Shown here piece by piece: positions 53,274 to 64,000 of a stretch of DNA of 64,000 nucleotides. A program made the translations under genes and the position numbers. Within the stretch, counting starts at the first letter, position 1. Every line of letters begins with the position of its first letter. Below the pieces are notes generated by a model that saw only the letters and a program-made list of their open reading frames with translations, had not been told where the DNA came from and did no database searches. The DNA comes from Clarkia xantiana subsp. parviflora (lineage: Eukaryota > Streptophyta > Magnoliopsida > Myrtales > Onagraceae): NCBI GenBank assembly GCA_036873135.1, contig JAPTYO010000002.1:39485452-39549451 (forward strand), given 5' to 3'.

Positions 53274-56199
53274 AGCTTGGTCCTTTGCAGCATCGAGGGG
53301 AGCAGAGTCCACGAGGTCCGTGACAGAAGGCTCCGCGATCGGAGGATCGGATCCTGGAAGATTGGCCGCGGGAGGATTGGACCCTTGGAGGTCAGCCAGT
53401 GAAAGGTCGATTGTCGGGGGATCAGTTGTCGGGAGGTCTGTACTTGGAGGCTCCACCGTGCCTTCAGCACCCGCAGTCCCCTCGGGGGTGTTGGCCCCGT
53501 CGCTCTCCTCCGAAAGGCTGAAATACCTCTCCGCGAAGGGGGCGAGAGTCTGAGACTTGGTGAAGTCAATGGCACTGCCATACTCCAGATGGAGCTCCTC
53601 GACAGCATTGAGCAAGGTGGTCTCCATCTCCGCGTTACAGAACCTCACCGCGTTCACTTTGAAATCATCGGATCCCCGATAATTTTCCCGACCCTTGGCC
53701 TCAGCCTCAGACAGCTTGAGAGGGAACTCAGCGATTTCCCGCTCTATCTGTTGGGACTGATTGGTGAGAAGGACCTTCTCAGCCTCCAGTCCCGCCTTGA
53801 CGTCCTCAAGGGCCTTCTTCTCGAGGACGAGCCTGTCCCGATCCTCCGTGCGCCCCTGCTGCTCTTCTTTGAGCTTTTGTCACTCCTGCTTCAGCAACCT
53901 CTCGAAGTCGTGGACCTGCCTCAGGAGGTCCCGAGTCTTCTGGTTAAGGAGGGCCTGCTCCTTAACTAGCTTGCCCCTCGTCGATTCGGAGGCAGCCAAA
54001 TCCTCCTCGAGCTTGGCCAAGACCTCAGGGGCCGCCTTGGCTCGCTCCTGCTCCAGGGCCTCCTCCAGGGCCAGGATGTACCCGAAACAGCGGTGTTGGT
54101 CCGCCATTTCCTGTGAAAAAGAAAGGAAGAGGTTAGTACATGAGAATATTTTACCTTATATACTAAGTGTAAAAACAGGAAGCCTTACCTCCACGCGGCG
54201 AACGGCCATCTCGCGAATGTCTGTGTGGATTTCCTCCCGAGCCAAGGAGAGCGGAAGCTTTAGAGATGGCGGAACTGAACCTGCCAGCAGGTGCAGACCC
54301 AGTTGCGGTGGTGCATCACCCCGACGGAGCGGGACCCCTTGCAATGACTCGATCAGGGTCCAGGGAGCTGTCGCCTGGTCGGGGGTGTAAAGCTGGTAGA
54401 AACCCCCGTCTAATGGGAGATGAGGAAGGATGACCTGAGTGTCGGAGGTGCGCGCCTCCGAGCCGCCGTGAGACCCAGTCGTCCCTTAAGGAGTCAGGCT
54501 CAAAATTGGCGAATACGGTTGCGCTGGGGAAGACGGAAGCAGCCCCTCAGGAGTTGGCTCTAATGGGGGCTGCCTCACCCCCCGACGACGAATCAAGGCC
54601 GGACCTTCGATCGCCTCCTCAGAAGAGTGAGAAACGTCCAGGTCAACCACCCAACGGAACTGACCGTCCGTCGGGGCATCTTCAGTCCCCGATCCTATCG
54701 GGGCAGGAGGTGGAAGGAGGTGCTCTCCGACCCGGGCGTCGGAGGGTGGCACCCCGGCTGAAGCTCCAGCTCCCGATTGACCTGCAGCTGGAGGACGAGA
54801 AGCTTCAGAAAGATAATCAGGGAGTTGATCGGGACCCTTACACCAAATGACGCGACGGGAGAGATACTGGTCTTTCCCGTAATAATTGTAATAACCCGCT
54901 TTAAGGATGCGGGGAGTTTCTCCTTGCAGGAAGCGGTTGATCCCTTCGATTCTGGCTTTCTTATCGGAGGGGATTAACTCCTCGGGAATACGCTTTCTGT
55001 ACAATCGAATGGCTAATCGGAGCTGCTTACCTTCTTCGGGAGTCTGGGTGTTGAAGATCCTCTCCATCTTCTCCACCCGGGCCCGCTTGACCTCCTCCAC
55101 AGATGGAGGTGCCGATGAGAAGGCGGCCCTCTTCGAGGACTTCCTCTTCCTTGCAGGGCGTTGGACGGCATCGGTCTCCGCCTGCTTAAGCATGATATTG
55201 GTCAGCATTGATACCTTCTTAGCTGCAAAGACGAAAACAAAGGTGCAATTAGAATATTACCCAAGGGACGACATGGGAGGGGCCGTCGTAGAGTTGACCC
55301 CCGGAGGCAACATCGAGGAGACGGATCCCGGCCAGAACCAGATCCCGCTCCACGATGGAGTTGGCATCGAGGGGAGCGAAGGAATCCCCCCAGCGATAGA
55401 GTTGGATGCAGTGGAGAATCTGAAAATCCTCCTCGGAGTAAGTATGATAAGCGGGAGGAGGGTCTGCCTCAACCTCCCATCGGGGCCATGGGATGGAGCT
55501 GTTCCGAATGAAGAAGTAATTATTCTTCCAACCACTGTTGTCAGGCCCCGAGTCAGTGATGAGCCCCCGACCTTTGGCGACCTTCCAGGTGTCACCATTC
55601 CAGCTATATCGGGAAAGCTGCGCCTTGCTCCATTTAGGCATCCACGGGTAGAAGGCACAAACCCCGACATCATTGCACTTCATTCCATAGAAGGTCCGGA
55701 AAATTCGGAGTCTATAGGTCCACTGTTGGCGGAGGCAAAGGACATGGAAGGCGATCCACACACGGATGGCGTGGGGGGAAAAAGTAGTCGGATGTGTTTT
55801 GTAATATTCACACATCTCGACTTGATCCCCACAGAAAGGGAATCGGATCCCCGTCGATACTTGCCCGGCGGAGACAAATACCTCCCCTTCCCGGGGACGA
55901 GTGACCACAGGGTCGCCCGGGATGCGAGGGTGAGGATAGGGGTAGCGAGGCTCCCAGGTGGAAGTGATACATCCTTCCCAGAGAGCTGCATCGTAGGCGT
56001 TTTCCGAAAACTCATTACAACCGTAATCAAACTCGAAGGGCTTTCTCCCCCCAGAACTGGATTCACCGTCTGGAAAATGATCATGGCAAGAAAAGGCACA
56101 GTTGATTTTTGGAAAATTCCGGGTAAGTTGATTGAAGATAAAAAGAAAAACTATGCTAACAAGTTTTTTCGGAATCGGAGGAGGAAAGCTTACCAGACA
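53274..56199 (-). pseudogene. Tat-A antisense gene
   Basis: Minus-strand gene facing pol. The first possible codons are MSGKLSSSDSEK (56199), followed after a gap by KPFEFDYGCNEF and TRPREGEVFVSAGQV. Then comes the conserved IRFPFCGDQVEMCEYYKTHP and FRTFYGMKCNDVGVCAFYPW, matching the TatN proteins and the plant putative gypsy type transposon family (PF04195, from memory). Next is an Arg/Lys-rich part (RPARKRKSSKRA), then a Pro-rich part, and a coiled coil (LEQERAKAAPEVLAKLEEDL) ending in a Pro/Asp/Ser-rich tail to the stop at 53274. A GT-AG intron is clear at 54188-54111 (GTAAGG...TTTTTCACAG). Another pair of sites at 55260 and 55223 encloses only 38 nt. Stops near 54107 and 53880 interrupt it. 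Function unknown. Confidence 0.8.
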
Positions 56200-56643
56200 T
56201 GTTGAATCGGGGAAGAAAAGATGATCCTGATGGTCGGAGATCCTGGTTGCCGAAGTGCTGATCAGAATTCAGAAAGGAGAGGTTGAACTTTTGAAATCAC
56301 AGAGGATGAAACGGTGGAGAGAACTGAATAGTGCCATGTTTGGGGTTTTATAGAAGAGAAGATAGCCGAAGAGACGTTACAATCCGGACCGTTGAAGATG
56401 AAACGCTTCAACCTGAGTCGTTGAGGCGCTAGCGACAAAACAGCTAAAAAAGTGGTTTCTCAGAAAAAGCAGGCACGGGTACCTAAGTCGTCGCTTCATC
56501 ACCCATTGCATTTAATAGTTGAGTCTTGGTGGTTATCCTCGGAATATCGGGGAATCTTGGATGAGGAGATCCGATGCCAATATCGGGAGGTCTGGAGTTG
56601 GAAAACACGACGAACTATAAGTCTCTCATGTCTTGGTGGCAAA
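56200..56643 (+). other. Tat-A 3' interior and polypurine tract
   Basis: Non-coding. On the minus strand it would be the promoter side of the antisense gene (TATAAAACCCCAAACA at about 56337-56352, read in reverse). It ends CTTGGTGGCAAA just before the LTR, a weak purine tract. Confidence 0.6.
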
Positions 56644-57286
56644 TGATGGGTTTCGATATAGCCGTTAGGCCCATTAACGACGAGTAAACGGTGAAGTAGG
56701 CCCACTGGGCTCCAAAAGAGGCTTAGAGGACCAATACGAGGGGTCCCGACAAGGTCGGTCCCGACATATGAGCTGTACGCTCCCGATGATATGACTTTAA
56801 GTAGGCCCCGATGATATGCCTTTAAGTAGGCCTTGAATCCCTGAGGATGTTGGCCCTGTCCCGATGACGAGGGGCCCCGAGCGGTGACCAAAGGAGATAA
56901 CTCTGGAGTCCCCAACATCCGTCGAGACTTGTCACCAGAGGATGAGGTCGAGAAACACGCCCACTATCAGCATAGTGGGGAAGTGGTCTGAAAAGACGGA
57001 ACGTGGGCAAGTGGCCGAGATAAATGGAACGTGGGCTAACTACCTCCGGCAGTTATTGCAATAGATAACTGGGGTAACTCCTCCCTTATATAAAGGAAGG
57101 AATTACCTCAGGATTGACACATTCACATACTTTCATACTTGCTTGCCTACATCGAGATACTCATTTAATTATCGGAGAGGGATTCTGGGTCACCGCCCGG
57201 TCAATCCCCTTCTTGCAGGATTACTTGGAGCAAAGGAGTTCGGACTTCCATCAAGAACGTGCCGGAGTTCCAACCGTGATCCAACA
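56644..57286 (+). repeat. Tat-A 3' LTR
   Basis: 643 bp, TGATGGGTTTCG...GATCCAACA, followed by CGCAC (57287-57291). Differs from the 5' LTR by one 15-bp repeat, small indels and point changes. Confidence 0.93.
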
Positions 57287-57291
57287 CGCAC

Positions 57292-57955
57292 TAGGATAGA
57301 CATGCTGTGATGGTTGTAAATGCCTAGGATTCATGTCTAGAATTTTAAGTAATTGAATATAAGCTTGAATTGCAAATCAGCCCCTAATGTTTAAAATTAT
57401 TTTAAAACCGAAAACTAGTCGCCAAATATGTATGATTGTTGTGGAATTTTCATTTTTGACACGTATTCTAGAATGTTGAGGATGTGATTGCATTTAATAA
57501 TTTATATGGAAGTAGAATTATATATGCAAGAATGAGTTCCTCGGAACATTAGACGCATGATGCGTAAACATGAGTGTGATTTGTTTGATGATTGTTACTT
57601 GCGTATGATAATTTACATGGTTAGTAGAATTATATATGCATGAGTAAATTCATCGGAATATTTTCCAAAATAACAAAGGCCTTGGGAAAGCTAAGATCGG
57701 GTATGCTTGTTTTAAAATCCCCATTCCGTTAATTTGCGATTAAAACCGTTTTAAGACTGATCTATTGGATTGAAAACAACGGTAATCTGAACTCTTTCAC
57801 AGCCATCTTCTATTGGTTTACTGGTGGTCGGTTGGTTTAGATGTCTGAGGAATCATTATTTGTCGGATTCAATCTTAATAGATATCTGATGTATGCAATT
57901 CTTTCTCAAAATGTTATTTTCTCCCTGATTTTTGCATAATCATCGATGTGTTAGT
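57292..57955 (+). other. Cop-3 leader, second part
   Basis: Continues the leader after Tat-A and matches Cop-2 (16025-16690) to the words TTTCTCAAAATGTTATT and ATCATCGATGTGTTAG. Confidence 0.82.
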
Positions 57956-60590
57956 ATGAATTGGTTAATTTAGTGCGATTCGATATTCCTTGCAATCTCT
58001 ATGGTGTGAATCATGACGAATAAAAGGAGTACATTTTGAACTCTCTACTACCATTCCGAAAAGTAGAGAGGACAACTACAGATGAATATAAGTAGTCTAT
58101 ATGATTTTGACAATAAGACACGAATGTAATAATTTTTTTCACCAAGCATGGGAGTAGGTTCTTTGATGATCTGAACGCGTATGTGGTGATACATTCAACC
58201 TTGATAAAGGGGGTTGAAGAAGACTTCAATTACAACCAGGCAATGTTGCAGCTTTAGTATCCCTTTGCATCTGCCTCGGTGGAAGCAAGGATGCAAAAGC
58301 TAAACTTCTCGGTTAAACATGTTGGTCTTCTCTATTTTCATGGATGTTGGCGTAAAAACCCGCATCGGATTTTCAGAATGAAAGGTCAACATGGAAAAGA
58401 TGTATATGGTTGTCTGATATTGACAGGACTCAATGAATTTGAGCCTAATCAAGTACAGTAACCACAACAATAAAAGGGAAACCTTCTCTGCTCACCATAT
58501 TGGGTTCGAAAGAAATTAACCACGATCCGCATATTATAGAGAGAACTGGACCATAAAGGTCTTAAACGATAACCGTTGAGTTAAACCATGTTGATAAAGT
58601 GCATCTCTAGTACGCCATGTAGATCATGTGTATGAAGCGCTAAAATGCTTTATACAGACGCAGATCATTTGACGTGATTCACTCGTGAATTTACTCAGAT
58701 GTGATGTTCAACATGGCTTAAAGTTCTCGACTATCTATGCGACAATCATGGATCAAATACGCGATCCAAAGATCAAGAACCCTACCATTGTCATTTAATC
58801 ATTCGTTTGAGTTTCTAAAATTTTGGTTATTTTGAGATTCGAATTTATTGAATAAAGTAGTTACCATTTGACTGGAAATGCTACCTACTTATCAAAATTA
58901 ATCGATCCAGTTAAACGAGATCGATCCGAAACGAAATTTTGGCCAGGTAAAAGTGGTCGAATGAAACAAAATGATTCACGTACTCTGTCATCTCAGTCAG
59001 CACAACCAAGCTGAACTGTATAAACCCATCAATTGGCGTAGCTAGATCGAATAATATAACTCTTTCTTTCTTATTAGTACTCCATTGAATGAAATAAAAT
59101 GTAATGATGATCATGTGCGAAACCGAATCCATTCATAAATGAAACGGTTTAACCTAAGGTTAAACCTTTGGCGAATAGCTCTAACGCGCAAGTGGACCTC
59201 GAAAGATGGAACACATTGTTTCAAAGTATGAGTTTAATAATGAAGTGTTTAAATGATGATGTGCTGAATTTTCGTTTGCATTCCTTCGGAAACAACTTAT
59301 TGATAACATTTACATCGGTAAGAAGTAGGCTTCGGAAGCTACCACGGCCTTGTAAAAGTATCAAATGACGCATAAGGTGAAAACCTGATGTGCTCAGTTC
59401 GAAGATGGGATAAAATCTCTTAAATAAGTTAGAAAGCGAAGAAGGATGAAGTCGGTTAAGCGATTTTCCTTCCGTACGCCTTGAACGATAAGTCAGGCTA
59501 GGCATTCAAATCAAGTGACACACTTCTAAAATCATAGTTTATAAACATAACGTTTGAGTCACTTTGTCAGACGTTCCCCATGGGATGATGAGATGTGATT
59601 CACATTAATGTAAAACTATGTCCTATTATAATTGGTAAAGCACGCCGCCATAATAGCTGAAGAGTTATAATGAGTTATATCATATCACTATGCAGCATTA
59701 ATTTGCGCATTAAATACGTATTTAGGACAAGAGTATGATGACTACTCTTTGAAAGTACATATTTACAGCTTAAGAACATGGTGTCGTGGTCGAACATGTG
59801 ACATTACATACTTGAGGTCGAATTTTCTAATGCATTGACAGTTCAGAATAATGAGTCTTGATCAGACAGAAGAGGATGTTACTGACAGGTCCCACTTAAT
59901 TCGAGTGGGAGAGATTTAAACCAGCAACTCAAGTGAATGACATGGTAAATGATGATGGGAACTTTTTCATTATAAATCCAGTGGGAGGTTTAAACACCTA
60001 CCACAAGTAATCACTGTTGTTGTTTGGACGAATCAAGTAGAACTTGATTATCGTAATGCTAAACCGAGGATGCCACAACTACCCATTGTTCCCAGTGGGA
60101 GTGATCCGACAAACTTGGTTCCAGATCCTAGTGATCAAGGAATTTATCTTGGAAGTAAAATTCTGAGACCAAGAAGTCGTACAAAGAAAGTTGTCGGTTA
60201 TGGTTAAAAGCATTCCTCTTGTACCCAATAGAAGTGATGCTCCGATGAGAAGGATCATCTCGAGTGGGAGAATTGATCCCAATTGGAAGAAATGCTTCGA
60301 TAAGAGGCATTATTCTGAGTGGGAGAGACATTAAGACTCAAAGACGGGATAATCAAGCCTAGACGAAAGTCAAAGGCATCGAGCTTCTCCATATAAGTAT
60401 CCCATTTGGAAGAGTGATAACCTCACTCTAACGACTATTGGCATGCACTGGAAAGACTTCAAGTGGAGAAATGGAAGAAAATAATAAATGAGAGAGATCG
60501 CCTAAATGAAAGCCATTAAAGTCTATAGTTGATTTACCTGCTGACCACAGTGGCATGAGAATATGGTGAGTCTTGAAAGAATGATCACCA
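57956..60590 (+). pseudogene. Cop-3 gag to integrase region, too worn to assign
   Basis: By position between leader and reverse transcriptase this should hold gag, protease and integrase, but no frame is longer than about 70 residues and I recognise no motif with confidence. It does not match the gag of Cop-1 or Cop-2. The part from 59890 to 60420 repeatedly contains AGTGGGAG. Confidence 0.45.
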
Positions 60591-61800
60591 ATGATGGAAA
60601 ATGTCGAGCTATACACAGCCCGACTCATTGCGAAAGGCTGTACCCAACTTCACCGAGTGGACTTTGACGAAACATACTCAACACCTATGCGTAAAACCAC
60701 GGTGCAGGGCCATTCATGGTCCTGGTTGCAGGTTTCGATTACGTACCTCACCAGATGAGTATAAAGACCGCATTCCTCCTTGGAAACCTTGAGGAAGAGA
60801 TCTACATGGAGCCACCGGAGGGTTTTATTACTCCTGGTAACGAACGTAAAAGTTTGTAAACTCCATAGGTCCGTCTATGGTCTTGAACAGTCGTCTCGGC
60901 AATGGTACCACAAATTCCACGAGGAAATCGTAGGAAACAGAACTGTGAGTTTATCACAAGGACCCGTGTATGTATTATAAAACCTCCGAGTCTAGGTATG
61001 TCATCTTAACCTTATGCGTGGACGACATACTTATTGCTGTAAACAACATGAGATTAATGAATAATTCAAAGTCTTGGTTGGCATATGTAATTGAGCTGAA
61101 AAGACATAGGAAATGCCACGTACATCTTGGGCATTAAAATTGCTAGAGATCGGGCTACCAGGAAATTGTGTCTGGCTCAAGAAGCTTATATCAACAATCT
61201 ATTGAAAAGATTCAGATTACAGGGTGCCAAAACCCGTGGAGACGCCGGTGTTGTTTGGGTGCTCACTGTCAAAACGTGACGGCCCCAAGAACCTGGCAGA
61301 GCGTAAATAGATAAAGGGTGCATGATGTTTTAGCATGGTCGGTAGTTTGTTCTACACCATGCAATGCACCCGTCCAGATGTCTGTTACGCCATGAGCCTA
61401 GTAGCACGCTTCCTATCAGATCCTAGCCATCAACATTTAAAGACTATAAAACGAATAACTCGTTATCTGAAAAGGTACTGCCGACCACGAACTATGCTAT
61501 GAGAGCAGGAAGTTAGAATTGACCGATTGCATTGATGCCGACAGTGGTGGCGATCCGAATGATCATAAGTCCACCACAGGAGGAGTATTCTTCCTTTGCT
61601 AATGCCGCCATTTCATGGACGAGCAAGTAGCAAATATGAGTCGCGCTGTCTACGATGGAATCGGAATTCGTAGCTCTCTCTAAGAATGCACAGAAAGCGG
61701 TCTGGCTTAAAAGGTCTTCTCTGACAGTCAAGCAGCCATTGCGGCAATTAAGAATCTGAAGTACCATAGTAGGACAAAACACATTGATATTAAATAATTA
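60591..61800 (+). pseudogene. Cop-3 copia reverse transcriptase and RNase H remnant
   Basis: Scattered over three frames: ARLIAKGCTQ with VDFDETYSTPM (about 60610-60690), EEEIYMEPPEGF-like sequence (about 60790-60825), VCKLHRSVYGLEQSSRQWY (about 60854-60910), LCVDDILIAVNN (the YVDD box, about 61013-61045), YILGIKIARDRATRKLCLAQ (about 61124), VGSLFYTMQCTRPDVCYAMS (about 61340-61398), DSGGDPNDHKSTTGGVFF (RNase H, about 61539-61593) and YHSRTKHIDIK (about 61763). The order and words are those of Ty1/copia Pol. Frameshifts occur every 50-150 bases, so it is long dead. Confidence 0.85.
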
Positions 61801-63052
61801 ATGCTAAATTTGTGGTGGTAGACAATATTATCACTATGGAATACTCGTCCATTAATAACTTGGTAACAGACTCATTAACTAAACAACTATGCAGGGAGAT
61901 ATTCGAAATGCATGTAAAACTGCTTGGATTGCGTAGGGTTTAGAAATGGCATGTATCTGTGATAACATTTTGATATTAGAAAGTTACATTTGGTAAGCAA
62001 AAGAATTGCAACTGATTTTATGATCAATCGACGTCATAATGTTTTGATTACATCAAATTTACGGTTTATAAACTAAGTCGTAGGAGGATGCAATCCTCTG
62101 CCAAACTATGTCGAATGTGGGCCTTACCTAGTCACACAAGTACAGTCGTCTTGCGGTGGAGGGAGGCCTCCACCAAAAAAGACTAGCTAAGAGTCAGGGG
62201 GATAAACCTGATAAAGCAAGACGATTATCTGGTTTCGAAGTAACTCGACGTGATCATCGTTTTTGCATATCGCCGTGATGAACTTCGTTCGTCACTTAAC
62301 CACATTATGGGCCAAATGAGAATCTTGGATAGCATGATTTATATATCCCTTTCCTGTCGACCCAAAAGGTTCAAGTATGCTATCAACGCGTGCTTCATAC
62401 TACGCGTGCCACGTTCAACTACGAGGTCACAGCTCGGTTTAGCTAGGAAGGAATCCTCGTGATTCTGGCGGGTGCAAAATTCTTCACCTCGAGCGTGTCA
62501 TTAATCCCAGGATCCTTACGAAGAGGAACCTAAAGTATCCTTACGGACTTAAAACTCATATCTAAGGTCGGGCTCAATGCTCGCTTCCCGGCGTACGAGC
62601 GTAGTGCTGAACAAAAAGGCCCATTGACCACGTCTTTGGAAACCGGTTGGGTCTGACTAAGGATATGAGCAATAGGGATGGTCAAGTTCACCTGTAATTC
62701 ACCGACTCTTGTATTCACTAGCTGGCCCCCAACCGGATATTAGTTGAAGGTTGTGAATACTAGTACAAATGCCTTGAAGAAGTGTTCCTATGTGGAAACT
62801 AGGAAAATGGAGAATTATCAGTTGACCTAGGATACAACGCGGTACAATATAACTGCTGATTGGAGAAAATGGAATCAAAGTTCCGCGGGCGCTACAATAC
62901 TCCTAACAGATGAGTAGCACGATGCCCGTCGTATCCGCTGGTCGCATGTGTAACCTCGTATGAACTATTCGGAAGCAATGAGCAGATCAAAGGAGAGAAA
63001 TGTTGATGAAGATTTGGACGACAATACATTAACACGCACCCTCCCATTCCGG
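61801..63052 (+). other. Cop-3 end of RNase H and 3' non-coding region
   Basis: The first ~150 bases still resemble the end of copia RNase H (LTKQL..EIFEMHVKLLGL in pieces). The remainder shows no recognised coding sequence or repeat. Confidence 0.5.
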
Positions 63053-63063
63053 CGAGTGGGAGC
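63053..63063 (+). other. Cop-3 polypurine tract
   Basis: CGAGTGGGAGC immediately before the LTR start; GTGGGAG is the usual copia-type tract. It is missing from Cop-1 and Cop-2. Confidence 0.82.
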
Positions 63064-63666
63064 TGTAAGCATATGGTAATTGGCGTCATAATTGGTAGCC
63101 CATAATATGTATAGTTTACCTAATGAACTTGGGTAAATGTCACATTAGGGTAATTGGGCTAGACCCAAATCCCAGTTGACATGGGAGGCCCAAAATTGGG
63201 ACTCCCCAATTACATAGGCCGGCCGAAATTACTAGGTGGGGGTAAAGTGGACTTTTGTCCACTTTACTCTTATAAATAAGAGGTATTAGGGGATTTTTAG
63301 GGTTAATCACAATTCCCTCATCAGAGTGTTTTAGAGATAAAAACCCTCCACCTCCTTAACACCTAGTTTCGGCCGAACCATAGCCCTCACCAAGGGTCTG
63401 CCAAATTGCCTTCGAGCAAACTCTCCAGAGATCTGTCCCCGTGCCAAGAATCGATCAGAGGCTTTACTGTGGAGCTTGCACCACGTAGGGATTCTCTAAC
63501 AAGAACCTCTACATGTCCCGACGGGAGGATCGCGAACTCCCTCTAGAGAAGATCTTGGGTTTACGGATCATCCTAAAGGTATGTGTGAATCTTCCGCTAC
63601 GTAACTCCGATTACTAGCATGTACCTTGATTTAGTATCCGTAGTGATTACTCCCCGTAATCTAATA
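63064..63666 (+). repeat. Cop-3 3' LTR
   Basis: 603 bp, TGTAAGCATATGGTAATTGG...CGTAATCTAATA. It includes the perfect palindrome at 63242-63267 and TATAAATA at 63271-63278. It is followed by GGTTT (63667-63671). Confidence 0.92.
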
Positions 63667-63671
63667 GGTTT

Positions 63672-64000
63672 CTCTCTGGAGTCGGCACAAGCAGGTGACA
63701 ATTAGGTTGCCACCTCACCATTCCTTAAGGAGGAAGGTTTCTTCATGGCGGTAAAAGCAGGTGACAAGTAGGTTGCCACCTCACCATTCCCTAAGGAGGA
63801 AGTTTTCTTCATGGCGGTAGAAGCAGGTGACAAGCAGGTCACCACCTGTCCATTTCCTTAAGAGGAAGGGTTTCTCCAGAAGGTCTGTGGTAAGTAGGTC
63901 GCCACCTATCTCATTCCTTAAGATGAAGGGTTTTCCCAATAATACTTGGCTACGGACTAGACTCATGCCTTAAGAGGGAGAGTCTTTGAGAGAGCTTATC
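63672..64000 (-). repeat. TatN-4 3' LTR, right piece (runs off the window)
   Basis: Continues the LTR interrupted at 35969. It matches TatN-1 (19380 onward) and TatN-3 (22485 onward) with tandem ~65-bp blocks of GCAGGTGACAAG.AGGT.GCCACCTC. By comparison with TatN-3 roughly 100 more bases are needed to reach the LTR start, beyond 64000. Confidence 0.82.

Larger units (their letters stand above)
46398..57286 (+). mobile_element. Tat-A, Ty3/gypsy Tat-lineage element with full gag-pol
   Basis: 10.9 kb. It has LTRs of 657 and 643 bp, a Tat-type primer site, gag-protease-reverse transcriptase-RNase H-second RNase H-integrase, a 23-bp tandem array, an antisense gene, a purine-poor tract and the 3' LTR. 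Target duplication CGCAC on both sides. The second, extra RNase H placed between pol RNase H and integrase marks the Tat lineage. Coding is broken by two frameshifts, three stops and reverse transcriptase damage. Confidence 0.94.
35975..63666 (+). mobile_element. Cop-3, full-length copia element with OgreN and Tat-A nested inside
   Basis: The LTRs are 35975-36273 plus 44614-44912, and 63064-63666. Counting the shared duplication once, both are 603 bp. Interior: primer site, leader (44927-46397 and 57292-57955), worn pol (reverse transcriptase at about 60600-61800) and polypurine tract. The flanking duplication GGTTT is perfect. The first and last dinucleotides have mutated (TA instead of TG, TA instead of CA). 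Unlike Cop-1 and Cop-2 it keeps a pol region, so it shows what the family originally carried. Confidence 0.9.

Noticed and set aside
54907..56205. A 432-codon plus-strand open frame in Tat-A
   Set aside because: It is the mirror of the antisense gene. The minus strand carries the FPFC and FRTFY blocks shared by three TatN elements and clear splice sites; the plus-strand product matches nothing.
46398..57286. An integrated plant pararetrovirus instead of an LTR element
   Set aside because: There are two LTRs, a flanking 5-bp duplication, an integrase with a DDE triad and no movement or coat protein region, so it is a Ty3/gypsy element.

Overview
The window is plant nuclear DNA, almost certainly from a eudicot. 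It is a heap of nested LTR retrotransposons with no intact host gene. The evidence is plant-type primer binding sites (initiator tRNA-Met type TGGTATCAGAGC and Tat type TGGCGCCGTCTGTGGGAA), Ty3/gypsy Tat proteins with two RNase H domains, a Ty1/copia reverse transcriptase remnant, an Ogre-like element, a hAT deletion derivative, and a broken piece of a plant GRAS transcription factor. No rRNA, tRNA or bacterial-type gene was seen.

Names used here. Cop = a copia family with ~600-bp LTRs (Cop-1, Cop-2, Cop-3). TatN = a Tat-type family that carries gag-protease, a tandem array and a spliced antisense gene but no reverse transcriptase or integrase (TatN-1 to TatN-4). Tat-A = a Tat element with full gag-pol. 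OgreN = a non-coding Ogre-like element. TRIM-1 = a 1.7-kb coding-free LTR element. hAT-N1 = a hAT deletion derivative.

Layout. Bases 1-19869 are TatN-1, broken up by Cop elements. Its 5' LTR and gag start lie on the minus strand (19869 to 18356), but the rest of gag, the protease, the repeat array and the antisense gene lie inverted at 6555-13553. Cop-1 (1-6549, minus, with a tandem partial copy) and Cop-2 (13559-18350, plus, a chimera) flank the inverted block. The 5-bp target duplication CTATG at 6550-6554 reappears as its reverse complement CATAG at 18351-18355, so the block was inverted after the insertion. TRIM-1 (8464-10158) sits in the TatN-1 repeat array.

Bases 19870-22188 are the only stretch not clearly made of these elements. 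It holds a GRAS gene fragment between two diverged ~280-bp repeats in inverted orientation.

From 22189 to the window end is a second nested stack. TatN-3 (minus, 22189-35659 and beyond the window) contains a complete TatN-2 (22973-31082, target duplication GGCGG) and hAT-N1 (31615-32672, target duplication GCCAATCT). TatN-4 begins at 35665 inside the TatN-3 repeat array. Its LTR is split by Cop-3 (35975-63666, target duplication GGTTT). Cop-3 in turn holds OgreN (36274-44608, CCTAG) in its 5' LTR and Tat-A (46398-57286, CGCAC) in its leader.

How the parts relate. Tat-A shows what a complete relative carried: gag, protease, reverse transcriptase, two RNase H domains, integrase and an antisense gene. 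TatN copies end cleanly after protease and have a satellite-like array where pol should be, so they presumably moved using enzymes from a relative. The antisense gene is shared by Tat-A, TatN-1, TatN-2 and TatN-3 with matching intron positions. Every coding region carries stops or frameshifts, so nothing here looks able to move by itself now.
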